A DNA stretch of 64,000 bases from Polynucleobacter sp. MWH-P3-07-1 (GCF_018687555.1 NZ_CP061296.1:1565983-1629982), one strand, 5' to 3'. Counted from the first letter of the stretch, positions 26,307 to 36,376 are shown. The notes: a model not told the origin generated them from the letters alone. Numbers and translations: made by a program.

Positions 26307-27101
26307 ATGAGTAGCCATTGCATCCTTGAACGCGTCGCAGAAACCGAATCTACTAATGATGACCTCATGGCGCGCTGGCGCGCTGGTGAGTTAATTGATC
26401 CGATTGCACGTCTAGCTCAAAATCAGACCGCCGGCAAAGGTAGAGCAGGTCGATCTTGGTTAGCCAGTCCACAGGATTCACTTTGTTTTTCCTTGGCATA
26501 TCCCTTCCAAAGAAAACTCGCAGACCTCTCTGGTTTGAGTCTCCTAGTTGGATTAGCGGTAATCTCGGGGATCTCAAAAGCACTAAATCTTTCAGAAGAT
26601 ATTCTCTACCAAAGGGGATTACGCCTCAAATGGCCAAACGATTTATTGCTAAATCAAGGAAAGCTAGGCGGCATTTTGATTGAAGGTGGTCAAACAAAAA
26701 TCGGCGATCCAAGCTGGATGATTATTGGCATTGGGATCAATCTACAAAATGCGCGGGCTTTTAATGAGGCGTTGCACCAAGAATATCCCATTACCGCATT
26801 AGATCAACTCCTCAATCCGCAAGAAACAGTGCCCGATGCAGAATGGATTTGGTTAAAAATGGTTGAGGAATTGGAATCTGTACTGTCTCAATTTGATCAA
26901 ACAGGTTTTAGCCAATATCAAAAACTTTGGATGCATTGGGATGCTTACCAAAATCATCCTGTCCGCATTACTGGTGCAGGCCAAGAAGCGATTGAGGGGA
27001 TTGCGCGAGGAATCGATGCTTCTGGTGCCCTTAGATTAGAGACTGAAGAAAAAATGATCAGCATTCATGCGGGAGATGTTTCCTTGAGGATTACAAAATG
27101 A
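26307..27101 (+). CDS. birA: Biotin-[acetyl-CoA-carboxylase] ligase
   Basis: BirA activates biotin as biotinyl-AMP and attaches it to the biotin carboxyl carrier protein. The 264-residue protein begins directly in the catalytic domain (ETESTNDDLMARW), has the biotin loop GKGRAGRSWLASP with KWPNDLLL and KLGGILIEG, and a small C-terminal SH3-like domain. It lacks the N-terminal helix-turn-helix of the E. coli repressor form, so it should not regulate transcription. It overlaps coaX by four bases. Confidence 0.95.
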   Translation: MSSHCILERVAETESTNDDLMARWRAGELIDPIARLAQNQTAGKGRAGRSWLASPQDSLCFSLAYPFQRKLADLSGLSLLVGLAVISGISKALNLSEDILYQRGLRLKWPNDLLLNQGKLGGILIEGGQTKIGDPSWMIIGIGINLQNARAFNEALHQEYPITALDQLLNPQETVPDAEWIWLKMVEELESVLSQFDQTGFSQYQKLWMHWDAYQNHPVRITGAGQEAIEGIARGIDASGALRLETEEKMISIHAGDVSLRITK

Positions 27102-27916
27102 GTCTCTACTTATTGTTTGATATTGGCAATACCCGAATGAAATGGGCTGCAATTGAATCCACTCATAATCCCTCTGATCGTCAGAAAAAATTATGGGCTT
27201 ACTCTGGTTCAATCAGTAGTAAATCTTTAGAGTCTGCTGAACATCGGGCTGAACTTGCTGACTATATTGCTAAGACCCTTCCCAAACCCGATGCCATTGC
27301 TTTTGCTTGCGTCGCCGGCGACCGAGCAATCACCAATCTGAAAACACTGTTTCCGCAATGGGATGATCTGGTCTGGCAAGAACTCACTGGCAACACTACA
27401 TTCAATGGAATGCGGACGCTATATCAAGAGCCTAAGAAGCTTGGGGCAGACCGCTGGGCTGGCCTCATCGGCGCTCGCGCACTATCCAGCACCAATACTT
27501 TAGTGGTCAATAGTGGAACGGCAACGACGATTGATTTACTGGGAGCTAACGGTATACATTACGGCGGCTGGATTCTGCCAGGCTTAGATTTGATGCAATC
27601 CGGGCTGCAAGTCAATACTGCTCAGCTACCTCTAGCTATTCGCTCAGCCGAGCACTCCGGCTTTGGACTCAATACCAACGATGCAATCATTTCTGGATGT
27701 GATGCAGCACAGCTTGGCGCAATTGAATATGCAGCGCAGATTGCTAAGTCAATCAATCATCCAATTGAGCGGATTTATTTAGATGGCGGTAATGCCAAAA
27801 TTTTGCATCAAGCGATTCAAAAAGGCTTAACGCCAAGCTTAGGCCTTGCTGAATGCGTTGATGGTTTAGTGCTACGCGGACTATGGTCCTGGCTACTGCA
27901 GTCTCAAAAGTCTTAA
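27098..27916 (+). CDS. coaX: Type III pantothenate kinase
   Basis: CoaX phosphorylates pantothenate, the first step of coenzyme A synthesis. The 272-residue protein has the N-terminal phosphate-binding FDIGNTRMKW, the GADRWAGLIGAR segment and VNSGTATTIDLL in the nucleotide-binding core. The ATG overlaps the birA stop (ATGA). Pairing of birA with coaX is widespread in betaproteobacteria. Its stop overlaps that of hldE by four bases on the opposite strand. Confidence 0.96.
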   Translation: MSLYLLFDIGNTRMKWAAIESTHNPSDRQKKLWAYSGSISSKSLESAEHRAELADYIAKTLPKPDAIAFACVAGDRAITNLKTLFPQWDDLVWQELTGNTTFNGMRTLYQEPKKLGADRWAGLIGARALSSTNTLVVNSGTATTIDLLGANGIHYGGWILPGLDLMQSGLQVNTAQLPLAIRSAEHSGFGLNTNDAIISGCDAAQLGAIEYAAQIAKSINHPIERIYLDGGNAKILHQAIQKGLTPSLGLAECVDGLVLRGLWSWLLQSQKS

Positions 27917-28401
27917 GACCGAATACGCCCTAATAAGGTAGTGGTTGAGCGCTCATATACGAAAGGGATCGCAATCGCTTTGCCACCCCAAGTCTTAACC
28001 AGTTTTGTCTCATCGAGCGTATCAATTTCATAATCACCGCCCTTGACGTAAATATCTGGACGAATCTGCTCAATGAGCTTCACAGGGGTTTTCTCAGTAA
28101 AGATTGCTACGAGATCTACGCTCTCCAACGCTGCTAAGAGTGCTAGGCGGTCTGCCTCATTATTAATAGGTCGATCATCACCTTTGCCCAGCATTTTGAC
28201 TGAGACATCTGAGTTGACCCCAACCACCAAACTAGCGCCTAAGGATTTTGCTTGCGCAAGATAGCTTGCATGGCCGCGGTGAAGAATATCGAAAACCCCA
28301 TTAGTAAAAACCAGAGGTCTGGGTAATTGTGCAATCCGCTCGTGTAACTGCTCAGGCGGGCAAATTTTTTCCTCAAAAGATGGCATTGGCAGCGAAGTCA
28401 T
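27913..28401 (-). CDS. D-glycero-beta-D-manno-heptose 1-phosphate adenylyltransferase, stand-alone
   Basis: This 162-residue protein matches the C-terminal adenylyltransferase domain of HldE/RfaE: FTNGVFDILHRGHASYLA holds the HxGH nucleotidyl-transfer motif, and NSDVSVKMLGKGDDRPI and RPDIYVKGGDYE follow. It makes ADP-heptose for the LPS inner core. The kinase half is not adjacent, so this is the split (RfaE2-type) form common in betaproteobacteria. Confidence 0.92.
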   Translation of the reverse strand: MTSLPMPSFEEKICPPEQLHERIAQLPRPLVFTNGVFDILHRGHASYLAQAKSLGASLVVGVNSDVSVKMLGKGDDRPINNEADRLALLAALESVDLVAIFTEKTPVKLIEQIRPDIYVKGGDYEIDTLDETKLVKTWGGKAIAIPFVYERSTTTLLGRIRS

Positions 28402-28435
28402 GACTCAATATTAAAGGCTTTTGATACTGTCAAAC

Positions 28436-28453
28436 GACATTCCCCAGAATGTC
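28436..28453. promoter_or_regulatory. Perfect 18-bp dyad upstream of the gpx operon
   Basis: The 18 bases GACATTCCCCAGAATGTC form a perfect 7-bp inverted repeat with a 4-base spacer, 41 bases upstream of the gpx ATG. The left arm also pairs with TGTC at 28428-28431 as TGTC-AAAC-GACA. It looks like a binding site for a dimeric regulator rather than a terminator, because it has no following T run and stands between divergent genes. Confidence 0.5.
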
Positions 28454-28493
28454 TTAGACTTGCACACCTAGACACCTTATTTACAGGCGCACC

Positions 28494-29075
28494 ATGACCC
28501 AATTTCATAGATTAATAGCACTTCTGAGCATGACTCCATTTTTACTAGGATTAGGCATGAATTCCGTTAAAGCTGCACCAGCAAGTTGCAGCCCCTTGCT
28601 TTCTCATACCTTCCCCCGACTGCAGGACGAAGCGCCTCAAAATCTTTGCCAATATCAAGGCAAAGTACTGTTAGTCGTCAATACTGCCAGCTACTGTGGC
28701 TTTACGGGTCAATACGAAGACTTAGAAAAGATCTATGCCAAATATAAGGACCAAGGCTTTGTCGTTTTAGGATTTCCGTCGAATGATTTTGGTCAGCAAG
28801 AACCGGGTAGCAATAAAGAAATTGCTGACTTCTGTAAAAATACCTACGACGTCAAATTTCCAATGTTTGCCAAGAGTTCTGTGAGCGGATCAAGCGCGAA
28901 TCCCTTGTTCAAAATGCTGATTGCCAAAACTGGCACAACTCCCAAATGGAATTTCTATAAATACCTAATCGATCGCAATGGCAATGTAGTCGATTCTTTT
29001 GGAAGCATGACCAAACCAACCAGCAGCAGTGTGGTTGATGAAATCCAAAAGCTCCTAGGGGAAAAAGTTCAGTGA
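28494..29075 (+). CDS. Glutathione peroxidase family protein, exported
   Basis: This family reduces hydrogen peroxide and lipid hydroperoxides using thiols. The 193-residue protein has a signal peptide (about residues 1-28), the catalytic cysteine Cys68 in NTASYCGFTGQYEDLE, a Gln in NDFGQQEPGS and a Trp in KWNFYKYL, completing the catalytic site. It uses Cys, not selenocysteine. The signal peptide places it in the periplasm, unlike many bacterial homologues. It heads a five-gene operon and overlaps the next gene by four bases (GTGA). Confidence 0.93.
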   Translation: MTQFHRLIALLSMTPFLLGLGMNSVKAAPASCSPLLSHTFPRLQDEAPQNLCQYQGKVLLVVNTASYCGFTGQYEDLEKIYAKYKDQGFVVLGFPSNDFGQQEPGSNKEIADFCKNTYDVKFPMFAKSSVSGSSANPLFKMLIAKTGTTPKWNFYKYLIDRNGNVVDSFGSMTKPTSSSVVDEIQKLLGEKVQ

Positions 29076-30460
29076 GTAAAAAAAGAATTGCCATCATTGG
29101 CGCAGGTATTTCTGGCCTTGGTTGCGCCTATGCATTAAGACAGTGTCCTGAGACTGAAATTACCCTCTATGAAGGCGGCGATCATATTGGCGGCCATAGC
29201 AATACAGTAGATTTTTCTTTAGATACCCCAGAGGGCAAAATTCAATACGGGATTGATACTGGTTTCTTAGTGTTTAATCGCAAAACCTATCCTCGTTTGC
29301 TGCGCTTATTTGAGCAGATCAAAGCACCGATCGCGAATTCTGAAATGTCTTTTTCTGTTTCGATCTCGCCTGATGATCAACATCGCGGTGACCGCAAGAT
29401 TGAGTGGGCTGGCAATGATCTCAATTCTTTTTTTGGACAAAGAGCAAATCTATTCTCTAGATCATTCTGGACAATGGCTTACGATATTTTGCGCTTTAAT
29501 CGTCTTGCCACTAAGTTGGCTCAGAAACAAATCCTTGCTGGGCAAGAATATGCAGAACCTGATGAGCCTATCGCTGATTTTTTAAATCGCAATCGCTTCA
29601 GCCAAAGCTTTAGAGAGAATTATTTTCTTCCGATGATTGGTGCAATCTGGTCATGCTCAGTTGAGCAAATGCTGGAGTTCCCAATTCAAACGATGGTGCG
29701 CTTTTGCCATAACCACGGACTATTACAAATCCAGAATCGTCCCCAGTGGCTTACAGTCCAGGGCGGATCCAGAGAATATGTACAGCGTATCGTAGCCGCG
29801 CTCGAGCAACATCAAGTAAAAATTCAGCGGGAAGCAGTGATTCAAGTCAATGCTAGTCGAGATGGCGATTCGCCAGTCGAAGTCATCAGTTCAAATGGCA
29901 GCGCTCTATTTGATGAAGTGGTGATGGCCTGTCATAGTGATCAAAGTTTACAAATCGTCAAAGGCATCGATCAGACTGCGCAAAACATTTTGGCTGCCAT
30001 ACCCTATCAAAAGAACCGCGCCTTTTTGCACACGGACCAGCATTTCCTACCCAAAACACAACGCTGTTGGGCAGCCTGGAATTACACCGCTAAATCTGGT
30101 GCAGCACCTTCCGCAAAGAAACACGTGAGCGTGAATTACCTCATCAATCGTTTGCAGCCTTTGCCAGACGCGCTGAAAACGATACCCATCATTGTGAGCC
30201 TTAACCCATCAACCGAACCAGATCCTCAATTGGTACATGCAGAGATTGAATACTCCCATCCCGTTTTTGATATGGCGGCCATTCAGGCGCAAAAGCAATT
30301 GCCGTTGATTCAAGGAAATAATGGAATTTGGTATTGCGGTGCATGGACGGGCTTTGGCTTTCATGAAGATGGCTTGCGCTCGGGTGAACTGGTTGCAGAA
30401 GACTTACTTGAAAATATTCACTCGCCCTCACAATCTCGTCGGACCCAAGACGCCCAATAA
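29072..30460 (+). CDS. FAD-dependent amine-oxidase-like oxidoreductase
   Basis: The 462-residue protein begins with a Rossmann FAD loop (IAIIGAGISGLGCAYAL) and ends with a GIWYCGAWTGFGFHEDGLRSGELVAEDLL motif typical of amine-oxidase-like flavoproteins of the COG2907 group. Members sit beside DUF1365 and Cfa genes in many proteobacteria and are thought to act on membrane fatty acids or lipids, but no defined reaction is assigned here. The start is GTG overlapping the gpx stop. Confidence 0.9.
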   Translation: MSKKRIAIIGAGISGLGCAYALRQCPETEITLYEGGDHIGGHSNTVDFSLDTPEGKIQYGIDTGFLVFNRKTYPRLLRLFEQIKAPIANSEMSFSVSISPDDQHRGDRKIEWAGNDLNSFFGQRANLFSRSFWTMAYDILRFNRLATKLAQKQILAGQEYAEPDEPIADFLNRNRFSQSFRENYFLPMIGAIWSCSVEQMLEFPIQTMVRFCHNHGLLQIQNRPQWLTVQGGSREYVQRIVAALEQHQVKIQREAVIQVNASRDGDSPVEVISSNGSALFDEVVMACHSDQSLQIVKGIDQTAQNILAAIPYQKNRAFLHTDQHFLPKTQRCWAAWNYTAKSGAAPSAKKHVSVNYLINRLQPLPDALKTIPIIVSLNPSTEPDPQLVHAEIEYSHPVFDMAAIQAQKQLPLIQGNNGIWYCGAWTGFGFHEDGLRSGELVAEDLLENIHSPSQSRRTQDAQ

Positions 30461-31246
30461 ATGAATCAAGCCAAGATCAATTTTGGATTCGTTAAACATC
30501 GTCGTTTTAGACCAGCTCAAAATGCGTTTTCTTATGGAGTCTTTACGCTATCCATTCCGATGCGCTCCAGAAAACAAGCCCCTCAACTGTTAAGCAAGCA
30601 TGGGGTTAGCGATAACCAAGCCGGCTTATTTGCTTTTCATGATCGAGATCATGGCCAAGGGGGCAACTGCTCCCTTCAGTGGATTGAGAAAATCCTAGAG
30701 GCAAACCACATTCACAATGTTGATGGCGAGATCTGGCTACAAACCTTCCCCAGAATATTGGGCTACGTTTTTAATCCTGTCAGCCTTTGGCTATGCACTC
30801 GCGCCAATGGTGAAGTTCAGGCAGTTCTGGCAGAGGTCAATAATACTTTTGGTGAGCGGCACTGCTACCTTCTATTTAAAGATTCGGGCGAAGCTCTCCG
30901 CTCCGGGGAGACCCTGCTCTCTCAGAAAGTCTTTCATGTTTCTCCATTTTGCTCGGTGAGCGGCGAATACCACTTCCGCTTTCTCTTTCCCAACGATAGC
31001 AATAGCAAGCATCACTCTCTATGCCGTATTGAATTACATGAGGATGGCCTGCCCTTAATTCATACCAGTATCAGCGGGGAGGCGCGTGAGCTAAGTCGAA
31101 AAATGCTTTATGTAGCATTCTTGCGTTATCCTTTAATGAGCCTAGGGGTGATTTTTAGGATTCACTGGCAAGCCTTGAAGTTATGGCTTAAAGGCGTTCC
31201 TTTTCACTCAAAACCCAAACCTCCTGAACTTGAAGTAAGCAGATGA
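30461..31246 (+). CDS. DUF1365 family protein
   Basis: The 261-residue protein matches DUF1365: it starts [20 protein letters not shown] and has the conserved [16 protein letters not shown] and [15 protein letters not shown] segments. Its function is not known; the family nearly always neighbours an FAD oxidoreductase and a Cfa-type methyltransferase, as here. The ATG directly follows the preceding stop codon and the end overlaps cfa by four bases. Confidence 0.92.
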   Translation: MNQAKINFGFVKHRRFRPAQNAFSYGVFTLSIPMRSRKQAPQLLSKHGVSDNQAGLFAFHDRDHGQGGNCSLQWIEKILEANHIHNVDGEIWLQTFPRILGYVFNPVSLWLCTRANGEVQAVLAEVNNTFGERHCYLLFKDSGEALRSGETLLSQKVFHVSPFCSVSGEYHFRFLFPNDSNSKHHSLCRIELHEDGLPLIHTSISGEARELSRKMLYVAFLRYPLMSLGVIFRIHWQALKLWLKGVPFHSKPKPPELEVSR

Positions 31247-32523
31247 ATCGTCCCGGTCAATCCCTTCTCTCTCGTCTGAGCTTCTCGCGCCCCGAGAGAA
31301 AAAATAGCAAACCCCATCAGGGAGGCTTTGCTGCAACTTCATTACTGAAGCTACTGGAAAAGCTCCAGACTGGATTTCTGGTGATGCGCCTTCCGGATGG
31401 CAGTACTCGCCAATTTGGATCATCGTCGGACACCCTGCACGCTGAAATTCAAATTCTAGATTGGTCTGTCTTTAAAGCTACCCTTTCCCATGGCGATATT
31501 GGTTTTGCCGAAAGCTATATCAAGGGTCACTGGGATACGCCAGATTTAAAAGCCATACTAGATTTGGCTGTTTGTAACCGTGCCTTACTAGAAAAAGTGA
31601 TCTACGGTAGCTGGTACGGATCTCTGTTTTATCGCATCAAACATTTTCTGAGGGATAACACGAAGTCGGGTAGCCGAAAAAATATTCACGCACATTACGA
31701 TCTTGGAAATGCCTTTTATACGCTTTGGCTGGATCCAACCATGAGCTATTCCAGCGCATGGTTTGCCAATGACGATAAACGAACATTAGCTAGCGCCCAA
31801 AAAGCTAAGATTGAGCGCATTCTTCAATCTCTTAACACCAAACCCAATAGTGACATCCTAGAAATTGGCTGTGGCTGGGGCGGCTTTATGGAAGAAGCTA
31901 TTCATGCAGGCATGAATGTCACCGGACTCACTCTATCGACCGAACAAAAGCGCTATGCAGAAGAGCGGCTGAAAAATCTTGGTAGCCAGAATCAGTTTGA
32001 AGTGCGCCTTCAGGACTATCGAGACTGCAAAGAACGATTTGACGGAATTGCCTCGATTGAAATGTTCGAAGCGGTTGGTGAAAAACACTGGCCTGAATAT
32101 TTTCAAACGATCGCACACTGCCTCAAAGAGAGCGGTAAAGCCTGCATTCAGACGATCGTGATTGCTGATGAACTTTTTGCACGCTATCGTAATAGCACAG
32201 ACTTTATCCAGCAATATGTGTTCCCAGGCGGAATGCTGCCATCGCGTTCAGTATTTAAATCCTATGCTGAAAAGGCAGGCTTGAAAATTGAATCTGAATT
32301 TGCATTTGGTCTGGACTATGCAAAAACCCTTTGTGTTTGGCGTGATAGCTTTAATGGGAAGCTACAAGAGGTAAGACGTCTTGGGTTTGATGAAGCTTTT
32401 ATTCGCCTATGGAATTTCTACTTAATGTACTGTGCCGCAGGCTTTGCTCAGGGCAGTATTGACGTCATTCAATTCACACTCAGCCATCAACCCAGGCTAC
32501 AGCCCCATGAGGCCTTTCACTGA
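31243..32523 (+). CDS. Cyclopropane-fatty-acyl-phospholipid synthase family methyltransferase
   Basis: Members transfer a methyl or methylene group from SAM to unsaturated acyl chains of membrane phospholipids. The 426-residue protein has an N-terminal lipid-binding-like domain and a SAM domain with [15 protein letters not shown] near residue 207, [27 protein letters not shown] and [14 protein letters not shown]. In this operon it could be a Cfa enzyme or the UfaM-like methyltransferase of furan fatty acid synthesis; the sequence alone does not decide. Confidence 0.9.
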   Translation: MNRPGQSLLSRLSFSRPERKNSKPHQGGFAATSLLKLLEKLQTGFLVMRLPDGSTRQFGSSSDTLHAEIQILDWSVFKATLSHGDIGFAESYIKGHWDTPDLKAILDLAVCNRALLEKVIYGSWYGSLFYRIKHFLRDNTKSGSRKNIHAHYDLGNAFYTLWLDPTMSYSSAWFANDDKRTLASAQKAKIERILQSLNTKPNSDILEIGCGWGGFMEEAIHAGMNVTGLTLSTEQKRYAEERLKNLGSQNQFEVRLQDYRDCKERFDGIASIEMFEAVGEKHWPEYFQTIAHCLKESGKACIQTIVIADELFARYRNSTDFIQQYVFPGGMLPSRSVFKSYAEKAGLKIESEFAFGLDYAKTLCVWRDSFNGKLQEVRRLGFDEAFIRLWNFYLMYCAAGFAQGSIDVIQFTLSHQPRLQPHEAFH

Positions 32524-33299
32524 TGAAACAAAAAGGTATCGGGCAATTTGCAGGCAAACGAGTCTGGGTCATTGGGGCTTCTAGCGGAATTGGTGAAGCC
32601 TGCGCCAAGGCCTTACTTTCACAATCTGCCAAAGTCGCCTTATCTAGTCGTCGTGTTGAGCGACTGAATACGATTGCAGCGGAATATTCCCAATCTCAGA
32701 GCTTGGTTCTTCCTCTGGATGTTACTCATACAGAGCAAATGCAAGCTGCCTATCAAACCATCTCGAATCAATGGGGAGGAATTGATTTACTCCTTTTTGT
32801 CTCAGGCCTTTATATTCCGCTGAGAGCAGACGAATTTGAGATAGATGCTGCTGAAAAAACGATTGATGCGAATTTACTGGGTCCGATGAGAGCCGTATCG
32901 ATTGTCTTGCCTGCCATGCTCAAGGCACATGATGGACATATCGCAATTGTGGGGAGTGTAGCGGGCTATAGTGGCTTACCTAAAGCACTAGCTTATGGTC
33001 CAAGCAAAGCAGGCATCATCAATTTTTGCGAGACCCTGTTTTATGACTTGCTTCCCCAAGGAGTGAGCGTTCATATGATTTCTCCCGGGTTTGTCGCTAC
33101 GGAGGCTACGGCTCAAAATGATTTTGAAATGCCTGCACTGATCACTGCGGAAAAAGCTGCCCAAGAAATCTTATCTGGCATTCAAAAAGGGGGGTTTGAC
33201 ATTCACTTTCCGAAGCAATTCTCAGGTTTTTTGAAGTTCCTCAGAATTCTGCCCTACCCGATTTATTTCTGGATTGTCAGACGCTTCGTGAAGATTTAA
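32523..33299 (+). CDS. Short-chain dehydrogenase/reductase
   Basis: A 258-residue SDR: NAD(P) loop VIGASSGIGEACAKAL near residue 16, a serine in VGSVAGYSG and the catalytic YGPSK pair near residue 158-162. It overlaps the cfa stop by one base (TGATG), so it is the last gene of the gpx operon. SDRs at this position in similar operons are linked to lipid modification, but the substrate is unknown. The C-terminal RFVKI tail is hydrophobic with basic residues, compatible with membrane association. Confidence 0.9.
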   Translation: MKQKGIGQFAGKRVWVIGASSGIGEACAKALLSQSAKVALSSRRVERLNTIAAEYSQSQSLVLPLDVTHTEQMQAAYQTISNQWGGIDLLLFVSGLYIPLRADEFEIDAAEKTIDANLLGPMRAVSIVLPAMLKAHDGHIAIVGSVAGYSGLPKALAYGPSKAGIINFCETLFYDLLPQGVSVHMISPGFVATEATAQNDFEMPALITAEKAAQEILSGIQKGGFDIHFPKQFSGFLKFLRILPYPIYFWIVRRFVKI

Positions 33300-33321
33300 T
33301 GCCTCTAGCAAGAGAGAGAGA

Positions 33322-33978
33322 TTATTTGTAGCGGTCCTTGCGAATCTTGTCTTCCAAGAAAGTCATCACCTCAATTGCCTTCGCTTTAGAGCCTGCTATA
33401 GAAGGTGAAGTAACGTAGCGACCTTGCATCACAATGGTTGGCACGCCATCAATGTGATATTGCATCACCAATTGGTTGGCTGCTTTTGCTTTTGAAACAA
33501 CCGCAAACGAGCGATAGTTCGTTAAAAATGCATTGCGGTCGATGCCCTGCGAGGCTACCCAATCCGCAATTTCGTTTTCAGTTAAGAGGCGTTTATTTTC
33601 TTTATGAATTGCATAGAAAACTTTGTCATTCAGAGCATCGGCCTTACCCATGGCCAATAGCGCATAGTAAAGCTGGCTATGCGGTAAAAAATCCTCTCTA
33701 AAGGCAACTGGTACTCTTTGGAAAGCAACATCTTTTGGCTGGCTCTTAACCCATGCACTTAAATCAGGTTCAAAGTCATAGCAGTGTGGACATCCGTACC
33801 AAAAGAATTCGATAACCTCAACCTTTCCCTTTGCTGTAACTGGCTGCGCATCAGGCAATACTCGATATTCAAATCCTTCTTCAATTTTTCCGCCAGGTAT
33901 TTTGCCTTGCGCGTTTGCTACCCCAACTAGTAGTAAGCAGGAAATAAAAAGGATTGCTCTTCTATTGAATGTGATCAT
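33322..33978 (-). CDS. dsbA: Thiol:disulfide interchange protein DsbA family
   Basis: DsbA introduces disulfide bonds into exported proteins. The 218-residue product has a signal peptide (about residues 1-23) and the thioredoxin-type CPHC active site in FFWYGCPHCYDFEP, with the cis-proline loop GVPTIVMQG near the C-terminus. It overlaps the upstream SPOR gene by four bases, and together they lie between the gpx operon and argS. Confidence 0.94.
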   Translation of the reverse strand: MITFNRRAILFISCLLLVGVANAQGKIPGGKIEEGFEYRVLPDAQPVTAKGKVEVIEFFWYGCPHCYDFEPDLSAWVKSQPKDVAFQRVPVAFREDFLPHSQLYYALLAMGKADALNDKVFYAIHKENKRLLTENEIADWVASQGIDRNAFLTNYRSFAVVSKAKAANQLVMQYHIDGVPTIVMQGRYVTSPSIAGSKAKAIEVMTFLEDKIRKDRYK

Positions 33979-34565
33979 GATTTATTGGATTTAATCAGGG
34001 TGGTTTTGATGCCCATTTTGCTTAGCTTATCGCTGATCGCTTTACTATCATCGGCTGAGTTGAATGGACCAACTCTGACCCGCCACACCGTATTGCCATC
34101 AGTTGTGAGCTCGCTGAGCTGCGATTGCACTCCCTGAATCGCTAAGTTTGCTTTTTGAGCATCTGCATCTGCTTGCTTACTAAAAGCGCCCACTTGCAAA
34201 AAGAATACAGCGTCTGCTTTGGCCGCTGGGGCCGGATCAGGAGCTTTCTTGCCACTAACTAAATCCCCAATCGGGTCTAAAGCCGGAGCTGTAGTTTTAC
34301 CCTGCAAGGGCTTATTCAGATCTAGAGGTGCTGGCGGCGTCGAATCCTGGCCATCTGAGCTTGGGGCAGATTTGATATTCAACGGGAGATTTGTGGCGCG
34401 CACTCCAGGTCTTTCCTGGGGTGTATTTTTGGACAAGTAAAACGCAATCAAAAGAGCGGCACCAAGACCGACTGCAAGGCCAACCACAAATCCGATGAGG
34501 GTCCCGCCATATTCAGAATGGTCTTGAGTTATGAAGCGCGACAATTGATTCGGTTTTTTCATCAT
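33975..34565 (-). CDS. SPOR domain protein
   Basis: The 196-residue protein has one membrane helix (about residues 23-44), a Pro/Ala-rich linker, and a C-terminal SPOR domain (about residues 120-196) starting FFLQVGAFSKQADADAQKANL and containing TVWRVRVGPF. SPOR domains bind glycan strands stripped of peptides at division sites. Two adjacent ATG codons exist; a Shine-Dalgarno AGGA fits the second better. It is followed by dsbA and preceded by argS. Confidence 0.92.
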   Translation of the reverse strand: MMKKPNQLSRFITQDHSEYGGTLIGFVVGLAVGLGAALLIAFYLSKNTPQERPGVRATNLPLNIKSAPSSDGQDSTPPAPLDLNKPLQGKTTAPALDPIGDLVSGKKAPDPAPAAKADAVFFLQVGAFSKQADADAQKANLAIQGVQSQLSELTTDGNTVWRVRVGPFNSADDSKAISDKLSKMGIKTTLIKSNKS

Positions 34566-34598
34566 ATCCTCATCTTACATTTTCACTTCAAGCCTAGC

Positions 34599-36341
34599 TC
34601 ACATCTTAGCGGGTGCTGAAACCCCTAGCAATTTCAGGCCATTTTGCAGCACTTGTCGCGTTGCAGAAAGCAAAGCGATACGCGCCAATTTTAAGGCTGG
34701 ATCATCGACCAAGACCCGGTCAGCATTGTAAAAAGTATGGAAATCTCCTGCTAAGTCTCGCAGATAAAAAGCGAGGACATGAGGTGCTAGCTCGGTTGCT
34801 GCCGCTGCCAACATTTCCGGATATTCAGCCAAGCGCCTTAAAAGATGATCAGAGGCCTTGCTATTCAGCAAGGATAAATCTGCAGTCATCAACTCACTCG
34901 GCTGACCACCCCACTGTTGGAGGATGGAACAAATCCGTGCGTGGGCATATTGCACATAAAACACAGGGTTCTCATCATTTTGTTGCAGAGCTAAATCAAT
35001 GTCGAATACGAATTCAGTATCAGCTTTGCGCGAAATTAAGAAGAAACGCACTGCATCACGACCACGCTGCAAAGCAAGGGCACGATCTGCCTCGTTCATC
35101 TCATCACTAACACCACCAGACCATTCAACCAGATCTCGGACGGTGACATAAGATCCTGCGCGCTTAGAAATCTTCACTTCCTCGCCATTACGCATCACGG
35201 TTACCATCTTATGTAAGACATACTCAGGATAGGTTTTGGGAATAGTCCATCCCCGCTTTTGTGCTACACCCTGAAGACCTGAGCGAACTCGTGCGATCGT
35301 ACCGTGGTGATCGCTTCCCTGAACATTAATGACCTTCTCAAAGCCACGTTGCCACTTGCTGGTATGGTAGGCAACATCAGGCACAAAGTAAGTAAAACTT
35401 CCATCAGACTTGCGCATCACACGATCTTTATCGTCTCCATCCGAAGTCGTATTGAGCCATAAAGCGCCCTCAGACTCATAGGTCTTTCCGACCTGACTTA
35501 AGTCTTGCACGATTTGAGCAACACTGCCATCGGTATATAAAGAAGATTCAAGATAGTAACAATCAAATTGCACACCAAACGTTTTAAGATCAATATCTTG
35601 TTCATTGCGCAAATAGGCAACTGCAAACTGACGAATCGCCTCCAAGCGATCTTCTGCGGAAGCGCTAGATATATCTGCTGCAGACCCTTTAAATGCCTGT
35701 GCAATATCAGCAATATATTCACCGTTATAAGCCTGCTCCGGCCACTCTGAATCGCCAGGCTTTAGTCCATCAAGACGTGCCTTAACTGATAGCGCCAGAT
35801 TGGCGATTTGTACGCCTGCATCGTTGTAATAAAACTCTCGATGTACACGTATACCTTGGGTAGCTAATAAATTAGCTAGAGCATCACCAAGTGCGGCCTG
35901 TCTTCCATGTCCAACATGCAAAGGGCCCGTTGGGTTAGCAGAGACAAACTCGATCATGGCTTTAGGAGAATTTGGGCCAGCCGGGACAACTCCAAAAGCT
36001 TCGCCAGCAGTCAAGACCTCATTGATCACCGAAGTCTTAGCTGCATTACTCAAACGGAAGTTAATAAATCCTGGACCAGCAATCTCACAAGCTTGAATTA
36101 ACTCATCATAGCCAGCCTGTATTTTGAGGCGCTCGACTAGAGCTTGAGCCAATTCCCGAGGATTCATTTGCCATGCTTTAGCAATCTGTAGTGCAATATT
36201 GCAAGCAACATCACCATGTTCAACCGCTTTAGGCCGCTCCAGGCGTGGCTCAGCCGGCTGCGCTTGGCCATGCTCTAGGGCCAAACTCTTTAAAGCGGCG
36301 CTCAGCATGGCGACTAAACGATTTTTATTGGTTAGCAACAT
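34599..36341 (-). CDS. argS: Arginyl-tRNA synthetase
   Basis: ArgS charges tRNA-Arg. The 580-residue class I enzyme has the HIGH-equivalent in [20 protein letters not shown], the [18 protein letters not shown] segment, a KMSKS-equivalent VKISKRAG loop, and a C-terminal anticodon-binding helical domain ending in [11 protein letters not shown]. It is in the same orientation as the SPOR and dsbA genes and starts 35 bases from the divergent DUF1840 gene. Confidence 0.97.
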   Translation of the reverse strand: MLLTNKNRLVAMLSAALKSLALEHGQAQPAEPRLERPKAVEHGDVACNIALQIAKAWQMNPRELAQALVERLKIQAGYDELIQACEIAGPGFINFRLSNAAKTSVINEVLTAGEAFGVVPAGPNSPKAMIEFVSANPTGPLHVGHGRQAALGDALANLLATQGIRVHREFYYNDAGVQIANLALSVKARLDGLKPGDSEWPEQAYNGEYIADIAQAFKGSAADISSASAEDRLEAIRQFAVAYLRNEQDIDLKTFGVQFDCYYLESSLYTDGSVAQIVQDLSQVGKTYESEGALWLNTTSDGDDKDRVMRKSDGSFTYFVPDVAYHTSKWQRGFEKVINVQGSDHHGTIARVRSGLQGVAQKRGWTIPKTYPEYVLHKMVTVMRNGEEVKISKRAGSYVTVRDLVEWSGGVSDEMNEADRALALQRGRDAVRFFLISRKADTEFVFDIDLALQQNDENPVFYVQYAHARICSILQQWGGQPSELMTADLSLLNSKASDHLLRRLAEYPEMLAAAATELAPHVLAFYLRDLAGDFHTFYNADRVLVDDPALKLARIALLSATRQVLQNGLKLLGVSAPAKM

Positions 36342-36376
36342 AGAAGAGTGAGTTTATCAGGTGGTAAGCTATCAGA

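Noticed and set aside
34613-35110. A 165-codon plus-strand frame antisense to argS
   Set aside because: It lies fully within argS, has low-complexity His/Arg-rich translation and no ribosome binding site.
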